Source: an uncultured Victivallaceae bacterium
Lineage (GTDB): Bacteria > Verrucomicrobiota > Lentisphaeria > Victivallales > Victivallaceae
DNA: 5,735 nucleotides
Assembly (NCBI GenBank): GCA_934663655.1
Contig: CAKUKT010000183.1
Span: 1-5,735 of the forward strand
Reading direction: 5' to 3'
In this document: positions 1-5,119 of the stretch, one piece after another
Layout: each line of letters starts with the position of its first letter
How positions within the stretch are numbered: the first letter of the stretch is position 1
Program-made: the position numbers and the translations under genes
Notes under the pieces: generated by a model
What the model was told of the DNA's origin: nothing
Seen by the model: only the letters and a program-made list of their open reading frames with translations
Databases searched by the model: none

Positions 1-20
1 GGCGCCTCTCGGCGCCTCTC
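1..20. repeat. 10-bp tandem repeat, two copies
   Basis: The unit ggcgcctctc occurs twice without interruption at the left window edge and is followed by gcc, so a third partial copy or a longer array to the left cannot be judged. On the minus strand, in the frame of the ATG at 70-72, it encodes Arg/Glu/Ala-rich residues (REAPRGA). It could be low-complexity coding sequence or a simple repeat. Confidence 0.6.
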
Positions 21-58
21 GCCTTGATCGACGCTTTCTTGAAGAAAGCTTGGCAAAG

Positions 59-145
59 ACTCCCGTGTCCATCTCTTCGCTTTTTTACTTTTTTTTTTAC
101 AAGTCAAAAAGAGGCCGGGAACCACTCCCGCATCCACCTCTTCGC
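59..145. repeat. Degenerate direct repeat, 22-bp core, 65-bp offset
   Basis: Positions 59-80 (actcccgtgtccatctcttc plus gc) and 124-145 (actcccgcatccacctcttc plus gc) match at 19 of 22 bases. Weaker similarity extends about 20 bases further left of each core. On the minus strand both copies can be read as Lys-Ala-Lys-Arg-Trp-Met/Thr-Arg-Glu, and several differences between them are synonymous third-base changes. This suggests a duplicated coding-derived segment. Between the copies lies a run of ten T (89-98). I cannot assign a function. Confidence 0.5.
106..142 (-). terminator. Candidate intrinsic terminator after the pseudopilin pair
   Basis: On the minus strand, AAGAGG (142-137) pairs with CCTCTT (114-109). 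Inside it, CGGGA (130-126) pairs with TCCCG (120-116) around a 5-nt loop, with an asymmetric interior loop between the two stems. The 3' arm runs into a five-T tract (110-106). It lies about 165 nt after the GspI-like stop codon. The composite stem and the overlap of the T tract with the stem make it weaker than the other two terminators here. It also overlaps the direct repeat, so the pairing could be incidental. Confidence 0.4.
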
Positions 146-307
146 CTTACGCTCGATAACCTCAAAAAATACCCGAAAAACCAATGCCCGCTTCCGGAAA
201 CTCCCCATCATTCCCCCAGCCTCCGGCCAACAACATCATCCTGCCAACATAACCATTCCTTTCCGCCGATCAACCTTTCCTCTGATCTCGCCGTTCCCCT
301 TCGAATA
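143..307. other. Gap without a recognisable gene
   Basis: This is the space between the GspI-like stop codon and the candidate terminator. The minus strand has only very short frames, the longest being a 34-codon frame from the ATG at 208-206 to the stop at 106-104, without a convincing ribosome binding site. The plus-strand frames crossing the region are Pro/Ser/His-rich without domain-like features. I see no RNA gene. To the left of the repeats, two minus-strand frames stay open to the window edge: one from ATG at 72-70 (24 codons) and one from GTG at 137-135. Either could begin a further gene. Confidence 0.4.
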
Positions 308-748
308 TCACTGGTTATCCGTTCCTGAAGCCTCCTCATCCACCTCGTAATCAAAACATATCCGGTCGATTATTACCGATTCCACCACCTTGCGGTCGGA
401 TTCGCGAATCAATTCAATGCTGTACGCCTTCAACGGTAACTGGCTGTCAAGATTATTGTAATCTTCGGGAATATCCTCGATATCATCAAGCTCACAGACC
501 ACCGTGTACCCATCGTAGGGAAAAAATTCGTCCGGAACCTCCAACTCTTCCTCGCTCTGCAGCATCAGATATTCCGCCGCCTGCGTCAGCATGTGCATGT
601 AATGCCACTTGTCCATGCCACGCGCCAGCGTCAACTGACCCGCCGACAACAACTGAAGCAAACCACCAAGGCATAGTCCCAGTATCGCAATGGCAATCAC
701 CACCTCAACCAACGTGAACCAACCCGCAATACGGCCTCCTGATCTCAT
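308..748 (-). CDS. GspI-like minor pseudopilin (prepilin-type N-terminus)
   Basis: The 146-residue product has a short basic leader (residues 1-10), the prepilin motif FTLVE at 11-15 and a hydrophobic helix to about residue 35. This is the signature of substrates of prepilin peptidase that assemble in the inner membrane into a pseudopilus. The helix and following segment, with AEYLML at 58-63, resemble GspI-type minor pseudopilins, which cap the type II secretion pseudopilus together with GspJ and GspK. The globular part is unusually acidic (EDIPEDY near 91-97). The residue before the cleavage site is Trp10, not the usual Gly. The ATG overlaps the TGA of the upstream gene in the sequence ATGA, indicating translational coupling. 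Prepilin class is secure by motif; the GspI assignment is by style and gene order and less sure. A type IV pilus minor pilin is the alternative. Confidence 0.8.
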   Translation of the reverse strand: MRSGGRIAGWFTLVEVVIAIAILGLCLGGLLQLLSAGQLTLARGMDKWHYMHMLTQAAEYLMLQSEEELEVPDEFFPYDGYTVVCELDDIEDIPEDYNNLDSQLPLKAYSIELIRESDRKVVESVIIDRICFDYEVDEEASGTDNQ

Positions 749-1311
749 ATCACTATCTCCGTATCAGCTTCCTGTTCCGTGTCCACCGTCAGCAGACGCC
801 CCGTCAATCGCGATATCTCAAACACCCGCTCCAGTTCTCCACAACGGAAAATCAACCGGTACCCACCCGACGCTCCACCATCCGCGAAAAAACGGAATAT
901 CTCCAGCGTCTCCCCGTCAAAAAGTTCCTCCTCCACCATGCTCGGTGTGGAAAAGACAAATCCCTCCGGCAACGTATACTTCTGCTCCGCGGGAAGTTCG
1001 TTCCACTCCCAGGCTTCTCCGTCATCGCCGGTATCATCATCCCCGGTCCCGGCGTCAGCCTGCCCCGGTGCGCGCCTCGCCGTAAAACATTTGTCCAGCG
1101 GGTCATAACTGATTACCCACTCAACTCCATCCTCCGCAGCCCGAAAACGCGTCGTCGCACAGAACGCGGCAAATTCCGTACCGGCACGCTCCATCTTCAT
1201 CGACGGCGACTCCCCTCGAAACGCACTCACCGCCAGACCCGTGGCCATCATGATGATAACCAGCGCCACCACCACTTCGATCAGAGTGAAGTTATGCCTT
1301 GTTTCCAACAT
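745..1311 (-). CDS. GspH/FimT-like minor pseudopilin
   Basis: The 188-residue product starts with a 7-residue leader, then FTLIE at 8-12 and a hydrophobic helix to about residue 30, which is a classical prepilin N-terminus. The following stretch (about 43-79, with an AAFCATTRFRAAEDGVEW segment and then SYDP) matches the GspH/FimT layout, where an amphipathic helix containing an Ala-Arg-rich segment precedes the first beta strands. Residues 86-99 form an Asp/Gly-rich loop (ADAGTGDDDTGDDG), probably an exposed insertion that might bind calcium (inference). Residue -1 of the cleavage site is Asn7 rather than Gly. A GGGG element 4 nt before the ATG supports the start. The gene is first of a two-gene unit, and its stop overlaps the next start by 4 bp. 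H-then-I is the usual order in gsp operons, but no gspG, J or K is seen in this window. Confidence 0.8.
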   Translation of the reverse strand: MLETRHNFTLIEVVVALVIIMMATGLAVSAFRGESPSMKMERAGTEFAAFCATTRFRAAEDGVEWVISYDPLDKCFTARRAPGQADAGTGDDDTGDDGEAWEWNELPAEQKYTLPEGFVFSTPSMVEEELFDGETLEIFRFFADGGASGGYRLIFRCGELERVFEISRLTGRLLTVDTEQEADTEIVI

Positions 1312-1389
1312 GATGCCCCGTTTGAAAAAATTCCCATCCCTCAGGCCAGATTAACGCCCGAAACGCTGCAAATATTTTTACGCATATAC

Positions 1390-1433
1390 AAAAATCCCGG
1401 AACCGCAAAAGCTGCCGCCTTTCCGGCTCCGGG
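1390..1433 (-). terminator. Intrinsic terminator of guaA
   Basis: On the minus strand CCCGGAGCCG (1433-1424) pairs with CGGTTCCGGG (1405-1396). The 10-bp stem has one G-U wobble, possibly extended by AAAG/CTTT inside. It is followed by A and five T (1394-1390). It lies 24 nt after the guaA stop and is oriented to end guaA transcription. It should insulate guaA from the downstream pseudopilin pair. Confidence 0.85.
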
Positions 1434-1457
1434 ACAATCCCGACGTCACCACGCCGC

Positions 1458-2720
1458 TCACTCCCACTCGATCGTGCCCGGCGGCTTCGCAGTGATATCG
1501 TACACCACCCGGTTGATGCCGCGCACCTCCTTCACAATCCGGTCCGCCATCCTGAAGAGCAACTCCCACGGCAGCTCCACCACTTCCGCGGTCACCGCAT
1601 CCACACTGTTCACCGAACGAATCGCAATCACATTGTCATACGTGCGCTTGCCGTCCCGCATCCCCACCGTCTTCACCGGTACGAAAATCGCAAATGTCTG
1701 CCACGTCTTGTGGTACCAGCCGGCACGACGAAGTTCCTCCGTCACAATGTGATCTGCCTCGCGCAACATCTCCAGCGTCGGCCGCGCAATCGCCCCCACA
1801 TGACGAACCCCCAGCGACGGCCCCGGAAATGGATGTCGATCAATCAGTTCCGATGGCAGTCCGAGCATCCGCCCCACCTGACGCACCTCGTCCTTGAAAA
1901 GACGCTCCAGCGGCTCCACCAGCTGGAAATGAAGCTCCTTCGGCAGCCCTCCCACATTGTGGTGGCTCTTGATCACACCCGCCGGATCCCCGTCAAAGGG
2001 AATACTTTCGAGAATATCCGGATAAATCGTTCCCTGCCCCAGAAACGGCGCGCCCGTCTCCGCCGCCGCTTCCGCAAACACATCGATGAAAATCTTGCCG
2101 ATGATCTTACGCTTCTGCTCGGGATCCGATACCCCGGCCAGCTGATCGAGAAAACGGTCGCTCGCATCAATATAGCAGAGGTTCATGTGGAAATTGCGCG
2201 CAAAGATCTCCTGCACCATTTCCGGCTCATTCTTGCGCAGCAAACCGTGGTTCACAAATACGCACCGGAGATTGTCGCCGATCGCTTTGTGAATCAACGC
2301 CGCCACCACGCTCGAATCCACGCCGCCCGACAACCCCAGCACCACTTTACCGTCGCCTACCTGCGCCCGAATGTCGGCAACCGCTTCATCGATGAAATTC
2401 GCCAGCTTCCAGCTCCCGCGGCATCCGCACTTCTCCCGGCAGAACGTCACACAACGATCGACCTCAAAGGGTTTTCCAACCTCGTCAAGCACCGGTACGC
2501 CCGCCCCCGCAAACTTTTCACGCGCCGCCGCCGCAAACTCGTTCTCCTCGTCCGCCACCAGAATCAAGCCCACCGGAGACTCGGCCTTCAGCCGCTCCAA
2601 CGGCACCGAATACGGCATTACCATCGTATAAATGTTGCGATCCCGAATCGCGCGGGCATATTTCTGCACGTCCGCGCACCGGCAGTTCACGAGTATTATC
2701 GTCTCCGGAGTCTGCTTCAT
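1458..2720 (-). CDS. guaA: GMP synthase with truncated, catalytically incomplete glutamine amidotransferase domain
   Basis: GuaA converts XMP to GMP with ATP and ammonia in the cytoplasm, the last step of de novo guanine nucleotide synthesis. Numbered from the ATG at 2720 (420 residues), the synthetase part is complete: P-loop SGGVDSS 131-137, GLLRKNE 158-164, KRKIIG 202-207, GQGTIYPD 227-234, KSHHNVGGLP 250-259, HPFPGP 295-300, and the family C-terminus KPPGTIEWE. The N-terminus is abnormal. Residues 8-80 follow the first half of a class I amidotransferase, but where the family has the nucleophile motif (GVCYGMQ-like) this protein reads DEVGKPF (79-85). It then jumps to the linker (CGCRGSW, 98-104), so the HPE segment is absent. 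Usual length is about 510-525, so roughly 90-100 residues are missing. GGAAGAG 4 nt upstream fixes the ATG; an in-frame TTG at 2777 would add 19 unconserved residues. Ammonia may come from solution or a partner subunit (inference). Asn156 and Ser301 replace common Asp and Gly. Confidence 0.95.
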   Translation of the reverse strand: MKQTPETIILVNCRCADVQKYARAIRDRNIYTMVMPYSVPLERLKAESPVGLILVADEENEFAAAAREKFAGAGVPVLDEVGKPFEVDRCVTFCREKCGCRGSWKLANFIDEAVADIRAQVGDGKVVLGLSGGVDSSVVAALIHKAIGDNLRCVFVNHGLLRKNEPEMVQEIFARNFHMNLCYIDASDRFLDQLAGVSDPEQKRKIIGKIFIDVFAEAAAETGAPFLGQGTIYPDILESIPFDGDPAGVIKSHHNVGGLPKELHFQLVEPLERLFKDEVRQVGRMLGLPSELIDRHPFPGPSLGVRHVGAIARPTLEMLREADHIVTEELRRAGWYHKTWQTFAIFVPVKTVGMRDGKRTYDNVIAIRSVNSVDAVTAEVVELPWELLFRMADRIVKEVRGINRVVYDITAKPPGTIEWE

Positions 2721-2722
2721 TG

Positions 2723-2731
2723 CTCTCTTCC
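2723..2731 (-). promoter_or_regulatory. Ribosome binding site deciding the guaA start
   Basis: On the minus strand GGAAGAGAG ends 2-4 nt before the ATG at 2720-2718, depending on which purines pair with 16S rRNA. No comparable purine stretch precedes the in-frame TTG at 2777, and the residues between the two starts have no counterpart in the GuaA family, so the ATG is preferred. Confidence 0.65.
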
Positions 2732-2764
2732 AAAAGTTGGGTGAATGAATTTTTATATGTGTAT

Positions 2765-2793
2765 AAAATAGTGCCAAATCACCATTTTTTCAA
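2765..2793 (-). promoter_or_regulatory. Candidate sigma-70 type promoter for guaA
   Basis: Reading the minus strand, TTGAAA (2793-2788, 5 of 6 to TTGACA) and TATTTT (2770-2765, 4 of 6 to TATAAT) are separated by exactly 17 bp in an AT-rich stretch unlike its surroundings. The -35 element overlaps the TGA stop codon of pepD. Transcription would begin near 2758, leaving about a 38-nt leader. With no terminator visible between pepD and guaA, read-through from pepD is also possible. Confidence 0.45.
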
Positions 2794-4232
2794 CCCCGAT
2801 GTCGCCCCGACGTCGACGCCAGCAGCGCCCGCAGCAGACGCCAGGCTCGATCCACCGAGGAAATACTTACCCGTTCCGACGGCGAATGCATCTCCTCCAC
2901 CTCCGGACCGAAACAGAGTAGATCGAGTTCCGGATTTTTCTCGTGAAAATAACCAAGTTCCAGTCCCGCATGGATCGCCTGAACCGGAAACTCCTCCGAA
3001 TAGATTCCGCGTTGGAGTTTCCGCGCCTCGGCAAGCAATTTTGAACTCGGCGACGCCTCCCAGCCCGGGTAGGCGTTCCGCCGGGTAACCAACGGCGAGA
3101 GCGACCGGAAGTGAGCGATCACCCGGTCGGCGGCAAGGTCGCGCTCCCCATTGGTCATTCCCCGCTGCGAACTGTGCAGCACCACCCGGCCGGTCGAAGA
3201 GGTCGCAATCGCAAGATTGCTGCTCGACCGCACAATCCCGAGCCGTTCGTCAAAACCCAGCGCACCATTGGCGACGCTGCCGAGCAATTCCGGAAATACC
3301 CGCCTGAAATCGGCTTCCCAGACCGTCGCAGGTGCGGCTGTCGGGCGGACACTGATCTCAAATCTCTCCGGCGCCTCAAATTCTCCGGCCAGAAGTTCCC
3401 GAAACTCCGCCGCCGCCCGCATCAATTCCGCCACCTCGCCGGTCGTCACCGCCACCGCCGTCGCTTCGCGCGGAATCGCATTGTCCGCCGATCCCCCATC
3501 GATCGACGATACCAGTACCTCCCGCCGTGACGACAGAAAACGCCCCAGAAATATCAGCGCGTTCCCCCGCGCTTCATCAATCTGTTCCCCCGAATGGCCG
3601 CCGCGCAGACCGGTCACCGAAATTTCCACCCCGTCACCTGCCGGAGAAGTTTCCATGCCGGGTGCAAATTCCAGTTCAGTCCGGACTCCTCCCGCACAAC
3701 CGACGCAAAAATATTCCCCGCCGTCAAGATTGATCAGCCGGTCACCCGCGAGCATTTCCGGCTCTGCTCCGCCCGCGCCGACCAACCCCACCTCTTCGGA
3801 AACGGTGAAGAGCGCCGCCAGCGGCGCCGTCGTCGACTCCGGATCCAGCACCGCCGCCAGCGCCAGCGCCGCGCCGATCCCGTTGTCGGCGCCCAGCGTG
3901 GTCCCCGACGCCCACACCCACCTGCCATCGCTTTCCGGCACAATCGGATCCCGCAGAAAATCGATCATTCGACCCGGATCCGCCTGACCGACCATGTCGA
4001 GGTGCGCCTGCAGAATTACCCGGGCGAACCGCTCTCCTCCCGGAGCCGCCGCCCGATCTACCCGCAGGTTTCCGACACGATCGAACTTAACCTTCAGTCC
4101 CGCCGCGCGTGCCTTATCGGCAAAATGCCCGGCCAGAGCCGATTCGTGGCCGGAAATATGGGGAATCGCGCAGATTTCCGCAAATATTCTCCAGACTGCC
4201 GCCGGTTCGAGATTGTTCAATGCTCCACTCAT
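2790..4232 (-). CDS. pepD: Cytosolic dipeptidase / aminoacyl-histidine dipeptidase, peptidase family M20C
   Basis: The 480-residue product matches PepD (485 residues in E. coli) end to end. PepD is a di-zinc enzyme that hydrolyses Xaa-His and other dipeptides during peptide turnover. Numbered from the ATG at 4232: AHLDMV 76-81 supplies a metal His77 and catalytic-support Asp79; GTTLGADNGIG 110-120 has the bridging Asp116; SEEVG 145-149 has general-base Glu146 and metal Glu147; LDGGE 169-173 has metal Asp170; IHAGLELG near 420 supplies the last metal His. All expected ligands are present. The central lid/dimerisation region begins near GLRGGHSG, another family motif, and NAIPREA follows. GGGAG lies 6 nt before the chosen ATG; an in-frame ATG at 4262 would add 10 residues with a poorer site. 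guaA lies 69 nt downstream on the same strand. Substrate preference cannot be read from sequence. Confidence 0.95.
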   Translation of the reverse strand: MSGALNNLEPAAVWRIFAEICAIPHISGHESALAGHFADKARAAGLKVKFDRVGNLRVDRAAAPGGERFARVILQAHLDMVGQADPGRMIDFLRDPIVPESDGRWVWASGTTLGADNGIGAALALAAVLDPESTTAPLAALFTVSEEVGLVGAGGAEPEMLAGDRLINLDGGEYFCVGCAGGVRTELEFAPGMETSPAGDGVEISVTGLRGGHSGEQIDEARGNALIFLGRFLSSRREVLVSSIDGGSADNAIPREATAVAVTTGEVAELMRAAAEFRELLAGEFEAPERFEISVRPTAAPATVWEADFRRVFPELLGSVANGALGFDERLGIVRSSSNLAIATSSTGRVVLHSSQRGMTNGERDLAADRVIAHFRSLSPLVTRRNAYPGWEASPSSKLLAEARKLQRGIYSEEFPVQAIHAGLELGYFHEKNPELDLLCFGPEVEEMHSPSERVSISSVDRAWRLLRALLASTSGRHRG

Positions 4233-4292
4233 TTTTTTCTCCCGGAAAATCGTTTCCCGCATCTCGGGTCCATGTGTTGTTTACGCCCGCAG

Positions 4293-4321
4293 ATTATACA
4301 CCGGCGCAACTGAAAATGCAA
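4293..4321 (-). promoter_or_regulatory. Candidate promoter of pepD
   Basis: On the minus strand a perfect TATAAT (4298-4293) lies 17 bp after TTGCAT (4321-4316), which matches the -35 consensus only at TTG. Expected transcription start is near 4286, about 54 nt before the pepD ATG. It stands back to back with the plus-strand promoter of the neighbouring secreted-protein gene; the two -35 elements are 20 bp apart. Confidence 0.6.
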
Positions 4322-4341
4322 CCCCCGCGAGCAGCCGGTTT

Positions 4342-4371
4342 TTGACTTTTCCCGCAACTGGCATATATTAT
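4342..4371 (+). promoter_or_regulatory. Candidate promoter of the secreted-protein gene
   Basis: TTGACT (4342-4347, 5 of 6) is followed by an AT-rich block holding two overlapping -10 candidates: TATATT at 4364-4369 (16-bp spacer) and TATTAT at 4366-4371 (18-bp spacer), each 5 of 6 to TATAAT. Transcription should start near 4376-4380, giving a leader of about 60 nt before the ATG at 4439. Confidence 0.6.
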
Positions 4372-4387
4372 ATTCAGAATGGCGGGA

Positions 4388-4404
4388 GGAACTCCGGAAG
4401 TTCC
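4388..4404 (+). promoter_or_regulatory. Small hairpin in the 5' leader
   Basis: GGAACT (4388-4393) and AGTTCC (4399-4404) form a perfect 6-bp stem with a CCGGA loop. GGC (4381-4383) could pair further with GCC (4405-4407) across a 4-nt bulge. It lies in the leader between the promoter and the ribosome binding site and ends 23 nt before GGAGG. It may stabilise the 5' end or be incidental in GC-rich DNA. It matches no riboswitch class I know. Confidence 0.35.
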
Positions 4405-4427
4405 GCCGGTACCGCCCCGCCGAACCC

Positions 4428-4432
4428 GGAGG
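4428..4432 (+). promoter_or_regulatory. Ribosome binding site of the secreted-protein gene
   Basis: A full GGAGG core stands 6 nt before the ATG at 4439. It decides the start in favour of this ATG over the in-frame ATG at 4379, which lies almost on the predicted transcription start and would put 20 Pro/Arg-rich residues in front of the signal peptide. Confidence 0.85.
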
Positions 4433-4438
4433 ATTATC

Positions 4439-5035
4439 ATGAAAAAAGCGTTTCTGGTCGCGGTGGTCGCCGCACTTCTGCTCCCGGTCTTTTCTCTCGA
4501 TCCCGCCTCTCTGCTGATCAAAAGTCGCCAGCGCGGCGTGGATGTGCAGGTGATGAACAATCTCAAGCAGATTTTCACCATGATGCAGATGGCCGCCGAC
4601 GAGGGCAACGGCTCCTTCCCCGGACAACCCGGCGCCGCCGGTCTCGCCGAGATCGCGGTTTCCGGCTCGATCCCGCCGGCGCTCTTCATCGTCTCCGGTG
4701 ACCGCGAACATACCGCCGCCGCTGATCCCGCTAAAATCACGGAAAAGAACACCAGTTTCTTCTATCTCGGCAACCTGGTCGGTCGTCCGGACGCGCCCGG
4801 AGCCGGGGTTTTCCCGCTGCAGATTGAGAAACCCCGGCCAGGCGGTGACAACAAAGTGCTGGTGCTTTTCGCCGACGGCAACTGCGAGGAGATCGAACTT
4901 GCGCGACCCGGCATGCTTTCGGCGGTGACCACGCTCCGCGACCGGGCGAAAGCCGCGCCCGACGACGCCCGCTGGAAGCAGTTCACCGAGGCCGCGGAGA
5001 AGTTCGAGGCCGAAACCGCCGAAGAGAACAAATAA
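4439..5035 (+). CDS. Secreted small protein with a prepilin-like C-terminal module, function unknown
   Basis: The 198-residue product begins with a classical signal peptide: MKK, a hydrophobic core 4-18, and likely cleavage after VFS (17-19). The mature part looks like the globular part of the 'prepilin-type, H-X9-DG' proteins abundant in PVC bacteria: VMNNLKQIFTMMQMAADEGN (38-57) resembles the NLKQIG...YADDNDG segment, GSFP follows, NTSFFYLG (104-111) resembles their YLG strand, and LVLFADGNCEEIEL (141-154) resembles the terminal LFADGHVE. The His expected ten residues before Asp146 is Gly136, and the usual GHV is GNC. The prepilin FTLIE helix is absent. Residues 160-198 are charged and probably helical. 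It is transcribed divergently from pepD, apparently alone, with its own promoter and a GGAGG site. I infer a periplasmic or exported protein; no catalytic motif is seen, so the role is unknown. Confidence 0.85.
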   Translation: MKKAFLVAVVAALLLPVFSLDPASLLIKSRQRGVDVQVMNNLKQIFTMMQMAADEGNGSFPGQPGAAGLAEIAVSGSIPPALFIVSGDREHTAAADPAKITEKNTSFFYLGNLVGRPDAPGAGVFPLQIEKPRPGGDNKVLVLFADGNCEEIELARPGMLSAVTTLRDRAKAAPDDARWKQFTEAAEKFEAETAEENK

Positions 5036-5056
5036 TCTCTCCCCTGCTCCCCCCCC

Positions 5057-5097
5057 AAAAAAAATGCGTCCGGGAAGCGCTCTTCTTTCCCGGACGC
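5057..5097 (-). terminator. Strong intrinsic terminator of the transglutaminase-like gene
   Basis: A perfect 11-bp stem, GCGTCCGGGAA (5066-5076) with TTCCCGGACGC (5087-5097), encloses a 10-nt loop. Read on the minus strand it is followed by A and eight T (5064-5057), the textbook form. It begins 22 nt after the stop codon of the minus-strand gene. On the plus strand there is no T tract after the stem, so it would be at best a weak terminator for the convergent secreted-protein gene, whose stop lies 30 nt to the left of the stem. Confidence 0.9.
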
Positions 5098-5119
5098 CGG
5101 AATGGGAAATCCGGATCCG

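Noticed and set aside
104..208. 34-codon minus-strand frame between the pseudopilin pair and the repeats
   Set aside because: The only purine-rich stretch is poorly spaced from the ATG and the product is short and basic with no recognisable feature; noted only as part of the repeat observation.
24..350. Plus-strand frames of 92 and 108 codons at the left edge
   Set aside because: They have no ribosome binding site, are low-complexity Pro/Ser/His-rich, and run into the antisense of the GspI-like gene; the minus-strand repeat pattern makes better sense.
1458..2720. GuaA truncation explained by a frameshift or pseudogene
   Set aside because: The frame is uninterrupted, the junction is compact, no leftover DNA in another frame encodes the missing segment, and the synthetase domain is fully conserved.
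1710..2744. 344-codon plus-strand frame opposite guaA
   Set aside because: It is antisense to a well-conserved gene, with His/Arg/Pro-rich composition typical of the shadow frame of GC-rich coding DNA, and has no recognisable domain.
1458..2777. Longer guaA reading from the TTG at 2777
   Set aside because: The extra 19 residues have no family counterpart, lie over the AT-rich promoter-like stretch, and have no good ribosome binding site, whereas the ATG at 2720 does.
4233..4262. Ten-residue N-terminal extension of PepD from the ATG at 4262
   Set aside because: The inner ATG at 4232 has a GGGAG site at ideal spacing and its product length and N-terminus fit the family better.
3151..4313. Long plus-strand frames opposite pepD
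   Set aside because: They are Ser/Pro/Arg-rich, lack domains, and lie opposite a complete M20C peptidase gene.
4379..4438. Start of the secreted-protein gene at the ATG at 4379
   Set aside because: This ATG coincides with the expected transcription start and would mask the signal peptide; GGAGG precedes the ATG at 4439.
5066..5097. Hairpin as terminator of the plus-strand secreted-protein gene
   Set aside because: No T tract follows the stem on the plus strand; the T8 tract is on the minus-strand side.
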